This document shows positions 51,477 through 60,152 of a DNA stretch of 64,000 bases, piece by piece. The DNA is from Coprousia sp963931435. GTDB lineage: Bacteria; Actinomycetota; Coriobacteriia; Coriobacteriales; Coriobacteriaceae. The notes beneath the pieces are model-generated. The model saw nothing but the letters and a program-made list of their open reading frames with translations. It was not told the DNA's origin and searched no databases. Numbering within the stretch: position 1 is the stretch's first letter; every line of letters begins with the position of its first letter. The position numbers and the translations under genes were made by a program. Location: positions 930,001 through 994,000 of the forward strand of contig OZ007012.1 in NCBI GenBank assembly GCA_963931435.1, written 5' to 3'.

Positions 51477-52592
51477 CTAGTTCATAGCCGCCTTGCCGAC
51501 GACCAGGACCGCATCGGGGGTGCCGCGCAGCTCGGTGTTCTCGGGGACGGTGTTGCTCTTGTCGATGATGGCGTTCTCGACGCGGGCGCCGCTCTTGATG
51601 GTGCAGCTCTGCATGATGATGGAGTTGGTCACCGAGGCGCCGCTTTCGACCTTCACGCCGCGCGAGAGGATGGAGCCGCGCACGGTGCCCATGATCTCGC
51701 AGCCGGCGGAGATGAGTGAGTTGGTGGCGTTGCTGCCCGCGGAGTACTTCGCCGGGGGCGCGTCGTGGGCCTTGGTGCGGATGGGACGGTCCTTCACGAA
51801 GAGCTGGTCGTTCGTGGCGGGATCGAGCTGCTCCATGCTGCGCCAGTAGTAGGTCTCCTCGTTGAAGACGCCCACGGCGAGTCCCTTGAACTCGTAGCTG
51901 CACACGTCGATGCGCTCGAAGTCACCGGCGATGGCCTCGAACAGGTCGAGGTAGTCGGCGCTCTGGTAGTTGTCGATGATGTCGAGCAAAAGATCGCGGT
52001 TGATGATGAAGCAGTCGAGGAACTTGTTGTCGCCGTACTCGCAGCCCACCTTGATGGACTTGACGCGGCCGCGATCGCCGATGTTCAGCGCGTTGATGTC
52101 GGCGTGCGGGCGCTCGGCCTTGACGTAGACCATCGTGATACCCGCGCCGGAGGCCTCGTGCGCGTCGATGATGGCGTTGAGGTCCATGTTGAAGATGATG
52201 TTGGAGCCCATCATTACCACGTAGGGGCGGTCAGAGCGCTGGAACAGCGTCTTGTTGGAGATGATGTCGCGCAGAAGGAAGCGCATGCCGCGCTTGGTCG
52301 TGCCATAGGGGTTGCCCGGCAGCAGGAACAGGCCGCCCTTCTTGCGGTCGAGCCCCCAGTCCTTGCCGTGGCCCACGTGGTCGATGATCGAGCGGTAGTT
52401 GCCCGGCATGACCAGGCCCACCGTGCGGATGCCGGCGTTGGTCATGTTGGAGAGCGGGAAGTCGATCAGGCGGTAGCGGCCCATGAACGGCAGCGATGCG
52501 ATGGGACGGTTCTCCAAGAGCTTGCTGGGCGTGTTGCCCGAGTAGTTCGCGGTAATGTAGCCCAATGCCTTGAGGTTGTTCATAGGGCTCAT
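51477..52592 (-). CDS. glgD: GlgD, regulatory-type subunit of ADP-glucose pyrophosphorylase
   Basis: A 371-residue nucleotidyltransferase-like protein. The N-terminal part has RPIASLPFMGRYRLIDFPLSN but the Gly-rich GGxGxR substrate loop found in GlgC is missing (NYSGNTPSKLLE in its place), which is the mark of GlgD. The C-terminal half is a left-handed beta-helix with hexapeptide repeats (SGASVTNSIIM and following). In Bacillus GlgD raises the activity of GlgC in a GlgCD complex. The ATG at 52592 overlaps the glgC stop (ATGA), so the two are coupled. Confidence 0.93.
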   Translation of the reverse strand: MSPMNNLKALGYITANYSGNTPSKLLENRPIASLPFMGRYRLIDFPLSNMTNAGIRTVGLVMPGNYRSIIDHVGHGKDWGLDRKKGGLFLLPGNPYGTTKRGMRFLLRDIISNKTLFQRSDRPYVVMMGSNIIFNMDLNAIIDAHEASGAGITMVYVKAERPHADINALNIGDRGRVKSIKVGCEYGDNKFLDCFIINRDLLLDIIDNYQSADYLDLFEAIAGDFERIDVCSYEFKGLAVGVFNEETYYWRSMEQLDPATNDQLFVKDRPIRTKAHDAPPAKYSAGSNATNSLISAGCEIMGTVRGSILSRGVKVESGASVTNSIIMQSCTIKSGARVENAIIDKSNTVPENTELRGTPDAVLVVGKAAMN

Positions 52593-53734
52593 TCCCCCCT
52601 TCCGATAACGACGTCGTTTCCGACGACGGCAGTGTCCTTCGTGGTGTCGACCGAGCCGAGCTTCACGCCCTCCTCGGCGACCGAGTTCTCACCCATGATG
52701 GCGCGGCACACGTGCGCGCCGCTCTTCACCACGGCGCCGGGCAGCAGGACGGAGTCCTCGACGATGGCGCGCTCCTCGATCACGCAGTCGGTGGAGATGA
52801 TGGAGTGGCGCGCGGTGCCCATGATCTTGCAGCCGTTGGAGACCAGGCAGTCGTCCACGCGGCCGTCCGGACCGATGTAGTGCGGCGGGCGCGTGGTGTC
52901 GTTGGACATGATGGGGGTTTCCATGTCGTACAGGTCGAAGGAGGGGTTGGGGCCCAAGAGGTCCATCGAGGTCTCGTGGTAGCTCGCGATGGTGCCCACG
53001 TCCTTCCAGAACCCGTTGAACTCGTGCACGAACAGGTTCTTGCCGTCGGCGAGCGCCTTGGGGATGATGTCGCCGCCGAAGTCGTGGCTGGAGCGCTGGT
53101 CGAGCGCGTCCTCCTCGAGCGCGTTGATGAGGAAGTCGGCGGTGAAGATGTAGATGCCCATCGAGGCGAGGTTGGAATCGGGCTTCTCGGGCTTCTCGGT
53201 GAACTTCACGATGCGGTCGTCGTCATCGGTGGTGAGGATGCCGAAGCGGCTGGCGTCCTCCCAGGGCACGGGCATGACGGCCACGGTGAGGTCGGCGCCG
53301 TGCTCGATGTGGGACTGGAGCATCTTGCGGTAGTCCATGCGGTACAGCGCGTCGCCGGAGAGGATGAGCACATACTCGGGATCATGCGACTTGATGTAGT
53401 CGAGGTTCTGCGTCACCGCGTCGGCGGTGCCGGCGTACCACGCGCCGCCGTCCTGGGTGGCGTAGGGGGGCAGGATGGAGACGCCGCCGCCCAGATCGTC
53501 CAGATCCCACGCGGCGCCGGAGCCCAGGTAGGCGTGCAGCCGGTAGGGGCGGTACTGCGTGAGCACGCCCACCGTGTCGATCCCCGAGTTCGCGCAGTTG
53601 GACAGCGTGAAGTCGATGATGCGGTACTTTCCGCCGAAGGAGACCGCGGGCTTGGCGATCTTGGACGTGAGAGCGCCCAACCTGCTGCCCTGGCCTCCGG
53701 CGAGAAGCATAGCGATGCATTCTTTCTTACTCAT
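52589..53734 (-). CDS. glgC: Glucose-1-phosphate adenylyltransferase
   Basis: A 381-residue enzyme that makes ADP-glucose from ATP and glucose-1-phosphate, the committed step of glycogen synthesis. AMLLAGGQGSRLGALT (residues about 8-23) is the nucleotide loop, KPAVSFGGKYRIIDF follows, then WYAGTADAV, SGDALYRMDY, FTEKP and FWKDVGT. A beta-helix ends the protein. AAGGAGAACATCG precedes the ATG at 53734. The gene follows glgP and overlaps glgD. Confidence 0.96.
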   Translation of the reverse strand: MSKKECIAMLLAGGQGSRLGALTSKIAKPAVSFGGKYRIIDFTLSNCANSGIDTVGVLTQYRPYRLHAYLGSGAAWDLDDLGGGVSILPPYATQDGGAWYAGTADAVTQNLDYIKSHDPEYVLILSGDALYRMDYRKMLQSHIEHGADLTVAVMPVPWEDASRFGILTTDDDDRIVKFTEKPEKPDSNLASMGIYIFTADFLINALEEDALDQRSSHDFGGDIIPKALADGKNLFVHEFNGFWKDVGTIASYHETSMDLLGPNPSFDLYDMETPIMSNDTTRPPHYIGPDGRVDDCLVSNGCKIMGTARHSIISTDCVIEERAIVEDSVLLPGAVVKSGAHVCRAIMGENSVAEEGVKLGSVDTTKDTAVVGNDVVIGRGE

Positions 53735-53785
53735 CGATGTTCTCCTTCAGATACCTGTGCCAATTGATGCCTACTGCTATCGGAG

Positions 53786-53809
53786 CGGGGCGGTCCGGTG
53801 ACCGCCCCG
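53786..53809. terminator. Strong hairpin between glgP and glgC
   Basis: A perfect 10-base-pair stem, CGGGGCGGTC (53786-53795) with GACCGCCCCG (53800-53809), loop CGGT. There is no T run on either strand, so partial or factor-dependent termination or mRNA protection is likely. Confidence 0.5.
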
Positions 53810-53858
53810 TTGCAGCCTTTGCGAAGAGCCTTCGCGCGCCGCCGAGGGAGCGGGGCCC

Positions 53859-56288
53859 CTACGCGTGCCAGATCTCGTCGCGGTACTCGCGGATGGTGCG
53901 GTCCGACGAGAACCAGCCCGAGGACGCCGTGTTGTGGAGCGCCTTGCGGTTCCACCCACGGCGGTCGGCGACATAGTCGCGGGTGAGCTCCTCCCACGCC
54001 TCGACGTACGAACGGAAGTCCTTCATGACGAAATCATAGTCGTTGCCGCTCATGAGTTCGTTGTGGATACTGCCGAAGTCACCGGAAAGGCCGGCGAACG
54101 TAGCGTCAGTAAGCTCGTCGATGACGCGGCCGAGGCGATCGCGGTCCTCGTTGTACATGTCCCACGCGAAATGGGAGTGGCTGCTGCGCAGCTCGTCGAC
54201 CTCCGGCGCGGTGAGGCCGAAGATCTTCTCGTTCTCGATGCCGGCGAGGTTGACGATCTCGATGTTGGCGCCGTCCATGGTGCCGAGCGTGATGGCGCCG
54301 TTCATCATGAGCTTCATGTTCGAGGTGCCCGAAGCCTCCATGCCGGCCGTGGAGATCTGCTCAGAGATCTCGGCTGCCGGGTAGATGAGCTGGGCGTTGG
54401 AGACGCGGAAGTTGGGGATGAAGCAGACCTTCATGACCTCGTTGACGCGCGGGTCGTTGTTCACCACGTCGGCCACCGAGTTGATGAGGCGGATGGTCTC
54501 CTTGGCGAACGCGTAGCTCGAGGCAGCCTTGCCCGAGAAGATGAACGTGGTGGGCGCCACGCGGAAGTTGGGATCGGCCAGGCGGCGGTTGTAGATGTCC
54601 ATCACCTTGAAGATGTTGAGCAGCTGGCGCTTGTAGGCGTGGAAGCGCTTCACCTGGACGTCGAAGATCGAGTTGGGGTCGATGACGAGGCCCGTCTCCT
54701 CCTTGACGTAGCGGGCGAGGCGGATCTTGTTCTGGCGCTTGGACTCGCCCACGCGCGCCAGGAAGGAGGCGTCGTCCTCGAACGTGGTGAGCTTGGAGAG
54801 CTCCTCAGCGTCATCGAGCCAGCCGTCGCCGATGGCCTCGGTGATGAGCTTGGCGTAGGAGGGGTTGGCCTCGGCCAGGAAGCGGCGGTGGGAGATGCCG
54901 TTGGTCTTGTTGTTGAACTTCTCCGGGGTGATGGCGTAGAAGTCCTTGAGCGTCTGGGCCTTGAGGATGTCGGTGTGGATCTGGGCCACGCCGTTGACTG
55001 AGTGGCTGCAGATGACCGAGAGGTTCGCCATGCGCACCTCGCCGTCCCACAGGATGGCGGTGTCGCGCAGAAGATCCTGCCAACCGGGCTGGGTGCGATC
55101 GAAGTTGTCGCGCCAGCGGCGGCTGATCTCGTCGATGATCTGGTAGAGACGCGGCAGCAGCTTGGAGAACGTGGTGATGGGCCACTTCTCGAGCGCTTCG
55201 GGCAGGATGGTGTGGTTGGTGTAGGAGACCGTGCGGGTCACGATATCCCACGCCTCGTCCCACTCGAGCTTCTCCTCGTCGATGAGGACGCGCATGAGCT
55301 CGGGGCCGCACATGGCCGGATGGGTGTCGTTGGTGTGGATGGCAACGTAATCGGGCAGGTGCTTCCAGTCGTTGCCGTGCTCGGCGCGGAAGGTGTCCAG
55401 CACACTGGAGAGACCGGCGGATACGAACAGGTACTCCTGCTTCAGGCGCAGCAGGCGGCCGTGCTCGCCAGCGTCGTTGGGGTAGAGGATGGCGCTGATG
55501 GCCTCGGCCTCGGCGCGATGACGGTCGGCGCCTGCGTAATCGCCCCGGTTGAAGGCATCGAGGTCGAACTGCTCCTCGACGGGCTCGGCGCTCCAGACGC
55601 GGAGCTTGTTGACGGTCTCTCCGCCATAGCCCACCACGGGGATGTCGTAAGGCACGGCGAGCACGTCGTCGGTGTCGACGGTGCGGTAGAACGTGCGTCC
55701 ATCCTCCTCGTAGCCCTCGACGCGCCCGCCGAAGCCGATGCGCACCGCCTTGTCCGGACGGCGCACCTCCCAGGGATAGCCGTGGGAGAGCCATTCGTCG
55801 GTGGTCTCATGCTGGGCGCCGTTCACGATCTCCTGCTTGAAGAGGCCATAACGGTAGCGCATGCCGTTGCCGTACCCGGCGATGCCCTCATGCGCCATGG
55901 AATCCAGGAAGCATGCGGCCAGGCGTCCCAGGCCGCCGTTGCCGAGCGCCGGATCGGGCTCGAGCGTGCACAGCTCGTCCAAGTCGCAGCCCAGCTCCTT
56001 GAGCCCGTCTTCGACGATGTCGCGCACGCCGAGGTTGAGCAGGTAGTTGTCGAGCAAGCGGCCGATCAAGAACTCGATCGAGAAATAGTAGACGCGCTTC
56101 TGACCGCTCTCGGTCACGCGCTTCTCGGTCTCGGTCTGGATGGCGCGCGCCTTGCCTGCGATGAGCTTGGCCAGCGCCTGGAAGCGGTCGAGGTCGCTCG
56201 TCATCTCGAAGGGCTTGCCCGAGAGAGACATGATCGAGGACTTGTAATTCTCGATGAAGTCCTCTTTGTTTTCGAAAACCTTGTTCAT
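53859..56288 (-). CDS. glgP: Glycogen/maltodextrin phosphorylase
   Basis: An 809-residue GT35 enzyme that releases glucose-1-phosphate from alpha-1,4-glucan ends. EPDPALGNGGLGRLAACFLDS is near residue 105, HTNDTHPA around 330, and the pyridoxal-phosphate lysine is in EASGTSNMKLMMNGA near the C-terminus, followed by TLGTMDGANIEI. The ATG at 56288 has GGTGGAAAGGATCCC before it; an upstream ATG would add nine residues without a ribosome site. It lies between glgB and glgC, so synthesis and breakdown genes share the run. Confidence 0.96.
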   Translation of the reverse strand: MNKVFENKEDFIENYKSSIMSLSGKPFEMTSDLDRFQALAKLIAGKARAIQTETEKRVTESGQKRVYYFSIEFLIGRLLDNYLLNLGVRDIVEDGLKELGCDLDELCTLEPDPALGNGGLGRLAACFLDSMAHEGIAGYGNGMRYRYGLFKQEIVNGAQHETTDEWLSHGYPWEVRRPDKAVRIGFGGRVEGYEEDGRTFYRTVDTDDVLAVPYDIPVVGYGGETVNKLRVWSAEPVEEQFDLDAFNRGDYAGADRHRAEAEAISAILYPNDAGEHGRLLRLKQEYLFVSAGLSSVLDTFRAEHGNDWKHLPDYVAIHTNDTHPAMCGPELMRVLIDEEKLEWDEAWDIVTRTVSYTNHTILPEALEKWPITTFSKLLPRLYQIIDEISRRWRDNFDRTQPGWQDLLRDTAILWDGEVRMANLSVICSHSVNGVAQIHTDILKAQTLKDFYAITPEKFNNKTNGISHRRFLAEANPSYAKLITEAIGDGWLDDAEELSKLTTFEDDASFLARVGESKRQNKIRLARYVKEETGLVIDPNSIFDVQVKRFHAYKRQLLNIFKVMDIYNRRLADPNFRVAPTTFIFSGKAASSYAFAKETIRLINSVADVVNNDPRVNEVMKVCFIPNFRVSNAQLIYPAAEISEQISTAGMEASGTSNMKLMMNGAITLGTMDGANIEIVNLAGIENEKIFGLTAPEVDELRSSHSHFAWDMYNEDRDRLGRVIDELTDATFAGLSGDFGSIHNELMSGNDYDFVMKDFRSYVEAWEELTRDYVADRRGWNRKALHNTASSGWFSSDRTIREYRDEIWHA

Positions 56289-56320
56289 GGGATCCTTTCC
56301 ACCCGGTTTAACCAAAGACG

Positions 56321-56340
56321 GTCTTTATTCGACTAAAGAC
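56321..56340. promoter_or_regulatory. Inverted repeat between glgB and glgP
   Basis: GTCTTTA (56321-56327) and TAAAGAC (56334-56340) form a perfect seven-base inverted repeat with a six-base spacer, in the 73-base gap. On the minus strand it is followed by CGTCTTTGG. It could be a weak terminator or an operator. Confidence 0.4.
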
Positions 56341-56361
56341 GCTCCTCTATTATCGCGCAAT

Positions 56362-58692
56362 TCACGCATTTGTCTTGCTTGATGTGCTCGCGGAGCCAGA
56401 GCGGGAGCCGGAAGAGGCCTTCTTCGTCGTTCCCGCAGCGGTGGCTTTCGGGGTAGCAGCTGCCTTTTTCGTCGTCTTGGCCGTGGTCGCGGTCTTGCTC
56501 GCGGTCGTCGACGTTGCCGCCGCCTTGGTTGCGGTCGTGGCCTTGGTGGTAGTCGTCGCCTTTGCTTCCGCCTTGGTCGCGGTCGTCGTCTTCTTGGTGC
56601 GGGTGGCGCGCTTCTTGGGCTTGGGCGGCACGTAGGAGCTCTTGCCCACGCGCTTCAGCACGATGCCCGCCAGGCCCGGGATGGGCAGCTGGATGGAGTT
56701 GTCGCAGCCGTTCCACGGGTAGGGCTGGCTGGAGCAGATGGTCCCGTCGAGCTCATCAAGGTGATAGCCCGATCCGCCGAACTCGGGGCGATCGGTATCG
56801 AAGACGATCTTCCAGTCGCCCTCGCGCGGCACGCCCATGCGGAAGCTCTCGTAGGAGGCAGGATCGAAGTTGATGATGATGGCCAGGTCGTCGGCCGGCT
56901 TCTTGCCGTGGCGCACGAACGAGATGATGGACTGGCCCGAGTTGTCGGCGTCGATCCAGGTGAAGCCGTCCTCGGTGTAGGCGTGCTCCCACATCGCCGG
57001 CTCATCCAGGTAGAGGTGGTTGAGCGCCCGCACGAAGTCGCGATGGTGGCGGTGCGCGTCGAACTCATCGGCCAGGAACCATTCAAGCGACTCGTAGTAG
57101 CGCCACTCGATGAAGGGGGCGATCTCGTTGCCCATGAAGTTGAGCTGGGCGCCGGAGTGCGTGAGCTGGTAGAAGATGAGCGTGCGGAGGCCGGCGAACT
57201 GGCGCCACTGGTCGCCGGGCATGCGGCCCATGAGCGAGCACTTGCCGTTCACCACCTCGTCATGGGAGAGCGGCAGGATGAAGTTCTCGTTGAAGGCGTA
57301 CATCATCGAGAAGGTGAGGAGCCGGTGCGCGCCCGGGCGCCAGGGGAAGTCGGTCTGCATGTAGTGCAGGGTGTCGTTCATCCAGCCCATGTCCCACTTG
57401 TAGTGGAAGCCCAGGCCCCCCTCCTCGGGCGGGTAGGTGACGAGCGGCCAGGCGGTCGATTCCTCGGCGATCATCATGACGTCCGGGAACTCGCGGCCCA
57501 CGGCGCAGTTGACCTGGCGGATGAACGCGCTGGCATCGAGGTCCTCCTCGGTGCCGTACTTGTTGAACTTCTTCTGGCCGGGATCGTCCACGCCGAAGTT
57601 GAGGTAGAGCATGCTCGAGACGCCGTCCATGCGGATGCCGTCCGCATGGAACATCTCCAGCCAGAACAGGGCGTTGGACACCAGGAAGCTGCGCACCTCG
57701 CCGCGGCCGAAGTCGAACTTGTGCGTACCCCAGTTGGGATGGATCTCGCGCTCGTAGAGCATCTTGCCGTTGAAGGTGGCGAGGCCCTCCTCGTTGGCGC
57801 AGAAGCCTCCCGGGACCCAATCCAGGATCACGCCGATGCCCGCCTGGTGGCAGCAGTCGACGAAGTGCATGAAGTCCTGCGGCGTGCCGTAGCGCGAGGT
57901 GGCGGCGTAGTAGCCGGTGGGCTGGTAGCCCCACGATCCATCGAAGGGGTGCTCCATCACGGGCATGAGCTCGATATGCGTGTAGCCCATGTCCTTGACG
58001 TAGTCCACGAGCTCGACCGAGAGGTCCTCGTAGGTGTAGAACTCGCCGCGCTGCGCGGGGAACGGATCGCCCGGGCCGGGGTAGTTGCCGTTCTCATCGG
58101 GCTCGCCCTGCGGGTCGTTGCCATGGCGGCGCCAGCTGCCCAGATGCACCTCGTAGATGTTGAGGGGCCTCTCCATGTGATCGGTCTTGGCGCGGCGGTT
58201 CATCCAGGTGCGGTCGCCCCACTTGTAGCCGGTGATGTCGATGAGGCGCGATGCGGTGCCGGGCTGCTTCTCGGCGTAGAAGGCGTACGGATCAGCCTTG
58301 TAGAGGAGGGCGCCGTCCTCGGTCTCGATGACGTACTTGTAGAGCGCGCCCGCCTCGAGGCCGGCGACGAAGCCCTGCCAGATGCCGCTCTTGTCGAGCT
58401 GCTCGAGCGGATCGGCCTCGGGGTCCCAGGCGTTGAAGTCGCCCACCACGTGCACGCTCTTCACGTCCGGCGCCCAGACGGCGAAGTGCCAGCCGCGCTT
58501 GCCCCCCTGCACGTCCGGGTGGGCGCCGAGCTTCTCCCAGCTGCGCTGCCAGGTGCCGTTGGAGAACATGTAGATATCATCGTCGGTGATGATGAGCAGG
58601 GGCTTCTTGGTCGCTTTGCGCTGGGTTGCCGCGGGTGCCTTGGCGGGTGCTGCTGCCTTCGGGGTCGCTGTCGCTTCGGGCTTCTTCTCCAT
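56362..58692 (-). CDS. glgB: Glycogen branching enzyme with basic Lys/Thr/Ala-rich N- and C-terminal extensions
   Basis: A 776-residue protein. Residues 1-33 are a Lys/Ala/Pro-rich leader, then a CBM48 domain (GWHFAVWAPDVKSVHVVGDFNAWDP). The GH13 barrel has nucleophile Asp in GIRMDGVSSML, acid Glu in MMIAEEST and Asp in LPLSHDEVVNGK. The last normal part ends near GIVLKRVGKSSYVPP. Residues about 688-776 are a tail of Lys, Thr and Ala (KKRATRTKKT onward) closely similar in style to the GlgA tail, ending in Ser/Gly. It creates alpha-1,6 branches. GGGAAG precedes the ATG. It is the first gene of the minus-strand glycogen run. Confidence 0.94.
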   Translation of the reverse strand: MEKKPEATATPKAAAPAKAPAATQRKATKKPLLIITDDDIYMFSNGTWQRSWEKLGAHPDVQGGKRGWHFAVWAPDVKSVHVVGDFNAWDPEADPLEQLDKSGIWQGFVAGLEAGALYKYVIETEDGALLYKADPYAFYAEKQPGTASRLIDITGYKWGDRTWMNRRAKTDHMERPLNIYEVHLGSWRRHGNDPQGEPDENGNYPGPGDPFPAQRGEFYTYEDLSVELVDYVKDMGYTHIELMPVMEHPFDGSWGYQPTGYYAATSRYGTPQDFMHFVDCCHQAGIGVILDWVPGGFCANEEGLATFNGKMLYEREIHPNWGTHKFDFGRGEVRSFLVSNALFWLEMFHADGIRMDGVSSMLYLNFGVDDPGQKKFNKYGTEEDLDASAFIRQVNCAVGREFPDVMMIAEESTAWPLVTYPPEEGGLGFHYKWDMGWMNDTLHYMQTDFPWRPGAHRLLTFSMMYAFNENFILPLSHDEVVNGKCSLMGRMPGDQWRQFAGLRTLIFYQLTHSGAQLNFMGNEIAPFIEWRYYESLEWFLADEFDAHRHHRDFVRALNHLYLDEPAMWEHAYTEDGFTWIDADNSGQSIISFVRHGKKPADDLAIIINFDPASYESFRMGVPREGDWKIVFDTDRPEFGGSGYHLDELDGTICSSQPYPWNGCDNSIQLPIPGLAGIVLKRVGKSSYVPPKPKKRATRTKKTTTATKAEAKATTTTKATTATKAAATSTTASKTATTAKTTKKAAATPKATAAGTTKKASSGSRSGSASTSSKTNA
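56368..56630 (-). repeat. Low-complexity repeat DNA coding the Lys/Thr/Ala tail of GlgB
   Basis: Codons for Lys, Thr, Ala and Ser alternate in short imperfect units (ACCGCGACCAAGGC-like) over about 88 codons up to near the stop. Same style as the GlgA tail region, which suggests a shared origin or shared selection. Confidence 0.7.
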
Positions 58693-58986
58693 GGGGCACT
58701 TCCCATCTATCGGGCGGCGCCGGCGCGCCGCTGTGGCTAGAGAACCTTCTTGGGAAACGACGGTCTACCAGCTTGTTCGGGGCTGTTGACGTTATGTCGC
58801 CGCAAAATGCCCAAGAATCATCCTGAGCATACCACGCACGTGGGCGGCGATGAGGCAGAAGCAGAGGGGCGGTAGGTATCCGTTCGTGAACGTAGCGGCA
58901 TGCACCGTTCACGGTCTGCTACGATGCCGTTGAACGGAAGCGGCGCCCGCGCGGAGCGCGGGCGCCCGGCGATGGTAGGGGGCGCT
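58693..58986. other. Divergent intergenic region between glgB and the thiamine pyrophosphokinase gene
   Basis: No gene is visible. The part near glgB is less G+C-rich and must hold the promoter of the glycogen run on the minus strand and that of the kinase gene on the plus strand, but I find no hexamer pair close to consensus in either direction. Confidence 0.4.
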
Positions 58987-59802
58987 ATGGCGGAGCGAGG
59001 GGCACGTGGGGATGCGGGCCGGACGGCGGGGGCGCGGGCGGCCGCGCCGCGCGTGCTCGTGATCGGCGGCTCGCCCGAGCCGGCCGCTCCGGAGACGGTG
59101 CGCCGCGCGGCGTTCGGCTGCGCGGCGGTGGTCGCCGTGGACCGGGGGCTCGATGCGGCACTTGCCGCCGGCGTGCGGTGCGACCTGTTCTGCGGCGACG
59201 GCGACTCGGTGGGGGAGCGCGCGGCGCGCGCCCTCGCGCGCGCGGAGGCGCGCGGGCGCGCGCTCGATGCGGAAGAGACGGGCGAGTGGCCAGATGGCGT
59301 CGACATGCGTGGGGCCGACGGGGACGACCTCTGCTTTTCCGTTGAGCGCTACCACCCTCATAAGGATGCGACCGATCTGGAGCTCGCCCTCGACGCGGTG
59401 GCGGAGCGCTGGCCGGGCGCGGTGGTGCGGGCGACGTGCCTGACCGGCGGCGCACCCGATCACTTCCTTGCCGTGATGGGCCGGCTCGCGCGCTGGCACG
59501 GCGGTACCGGCGGCGCGGCGGGGGTGGAGCTCATCGAGGACGCCTATGAGGCGCGCGTACTGCACGCGGGCGAGGCGTGGGACATCAAGCAGTCGCGCGA
59601 CCAGCGCTTCTCCTTCGTGGCGCTCTCGCCCGAGGCGGTGGTTTCCGAAGAGGGGATGCGCTGGAACCTCGACCATAGGCGCGTGGAGCTCCTGGGCGAT
59701 CTGGGCATCTCCAACGTCATCGACGAGCCCGAGGCGCGCTTCACCTGCCACGAGGGCACGGTGGCCGCCTTCCTCTTCGACGGCTACTTCGCCGGCGCGT
59801 AG
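58987..59802 (+). CDS. thiN: Thiamine pyrophosphokinase
   Basis: A 271-residue enzyme making thiamine diphosphate from thiamine and ATP. Family marks are VVAVDRGLDAAL, the acidic GDGDSVGE, KDATDLELALDA with its catalytic Asp residues, and TGGAPDHFLA. The C-terminal beta domain has FSFVALSPEAVVS and GISNVIDEP. The ATG at 58987 is chosen for the GGTAGGGGG just upstream; in-frame ATGs at 58900 and 58972 would add low-complexity residues. Between the acidic motifs there is a Glu/Arg-rich insert (about residues 80-110) longer than usual. It stands alone, divergent from glgB. Confidence 0.9.
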   Translation: MAERGARGDAGRTAGARAAAPRVLVIGGSPEPAAPETVRRAAFGCAAVVAVDRGLDAALAAGVRCDLFCGDGDSVGERAARALARAEARGRALDAEETGEWPDGVDMRGADGDDLCFSVERYHPHKDATDLELALDAVAERWPGAVVRATCLTGGAPDHFLAVMGRLARWHGGTGGAAGVELIEDAYEARVLHAGEAWDIKQSRDQRFSFVALSPEAVVSEEGMRWNLDHRRVELLGDLGISNVIDEPEARFTCHEGTVAAFLFDGYFAGA

Positions 59803-60152
59803 GCTCTTTTGGCGCATTCGACGGTGCTGTATCCCCCCTGCTCCCGTCGCAGCGAGTTCGTCTCGCACCCTCCCATTCGATGCCGCCGGAAGATGCCGCT
59901 TATCGACAATGCGGCAAACGGTGGAGCCTTCCATTCGCCGGGCAATCTGCTCCGTTCAGCGAGGTTCGATCGCGTCCGAGCATGGCTCTTTTGAGCGGGG
60001 TAAAAAGAGGGTGCCGTATAGAATGGCTTCCTTCGGCTCGGTGGAGGCGGTTGTGTGAGGGAGATCCTTCTTTTGCTTCGAGTTGGGGGTGAGTTAATCA
60101 CCCCCAAAACAAAGTACGTAGCGCCATTTTTTGCCAAGAAAGGTTGGGTATT
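59803..60152 (+). other. Non-coding stretch before the accessory gene pair, with two inverted repeats
   Basis: No coding region is supported in these 350 bases. CTCTTTT (59986-59992) pairs with AAAAGAG (60003-60009), and a larger palindrome lies at 60083-60107. Base composition falls from G+C-rich to A+T-richer along the stretch, which marks the left edge of the accessory patch. Confidence 0.5.
60083..60107. promoter_or_regulatory. Perfect 10-base inverted repeat upstream of the secreted-protein gene
   Basis: TTGGGGGTGA (60083-60092) and TCACCCCCAA (60098-60107) are perfect complements with a five-base spacer, 46 bases before the start codon. No T run follows on the plus strand. It could be an operator or a leader hairpin of the gene pair. 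Confidence 0.5.
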
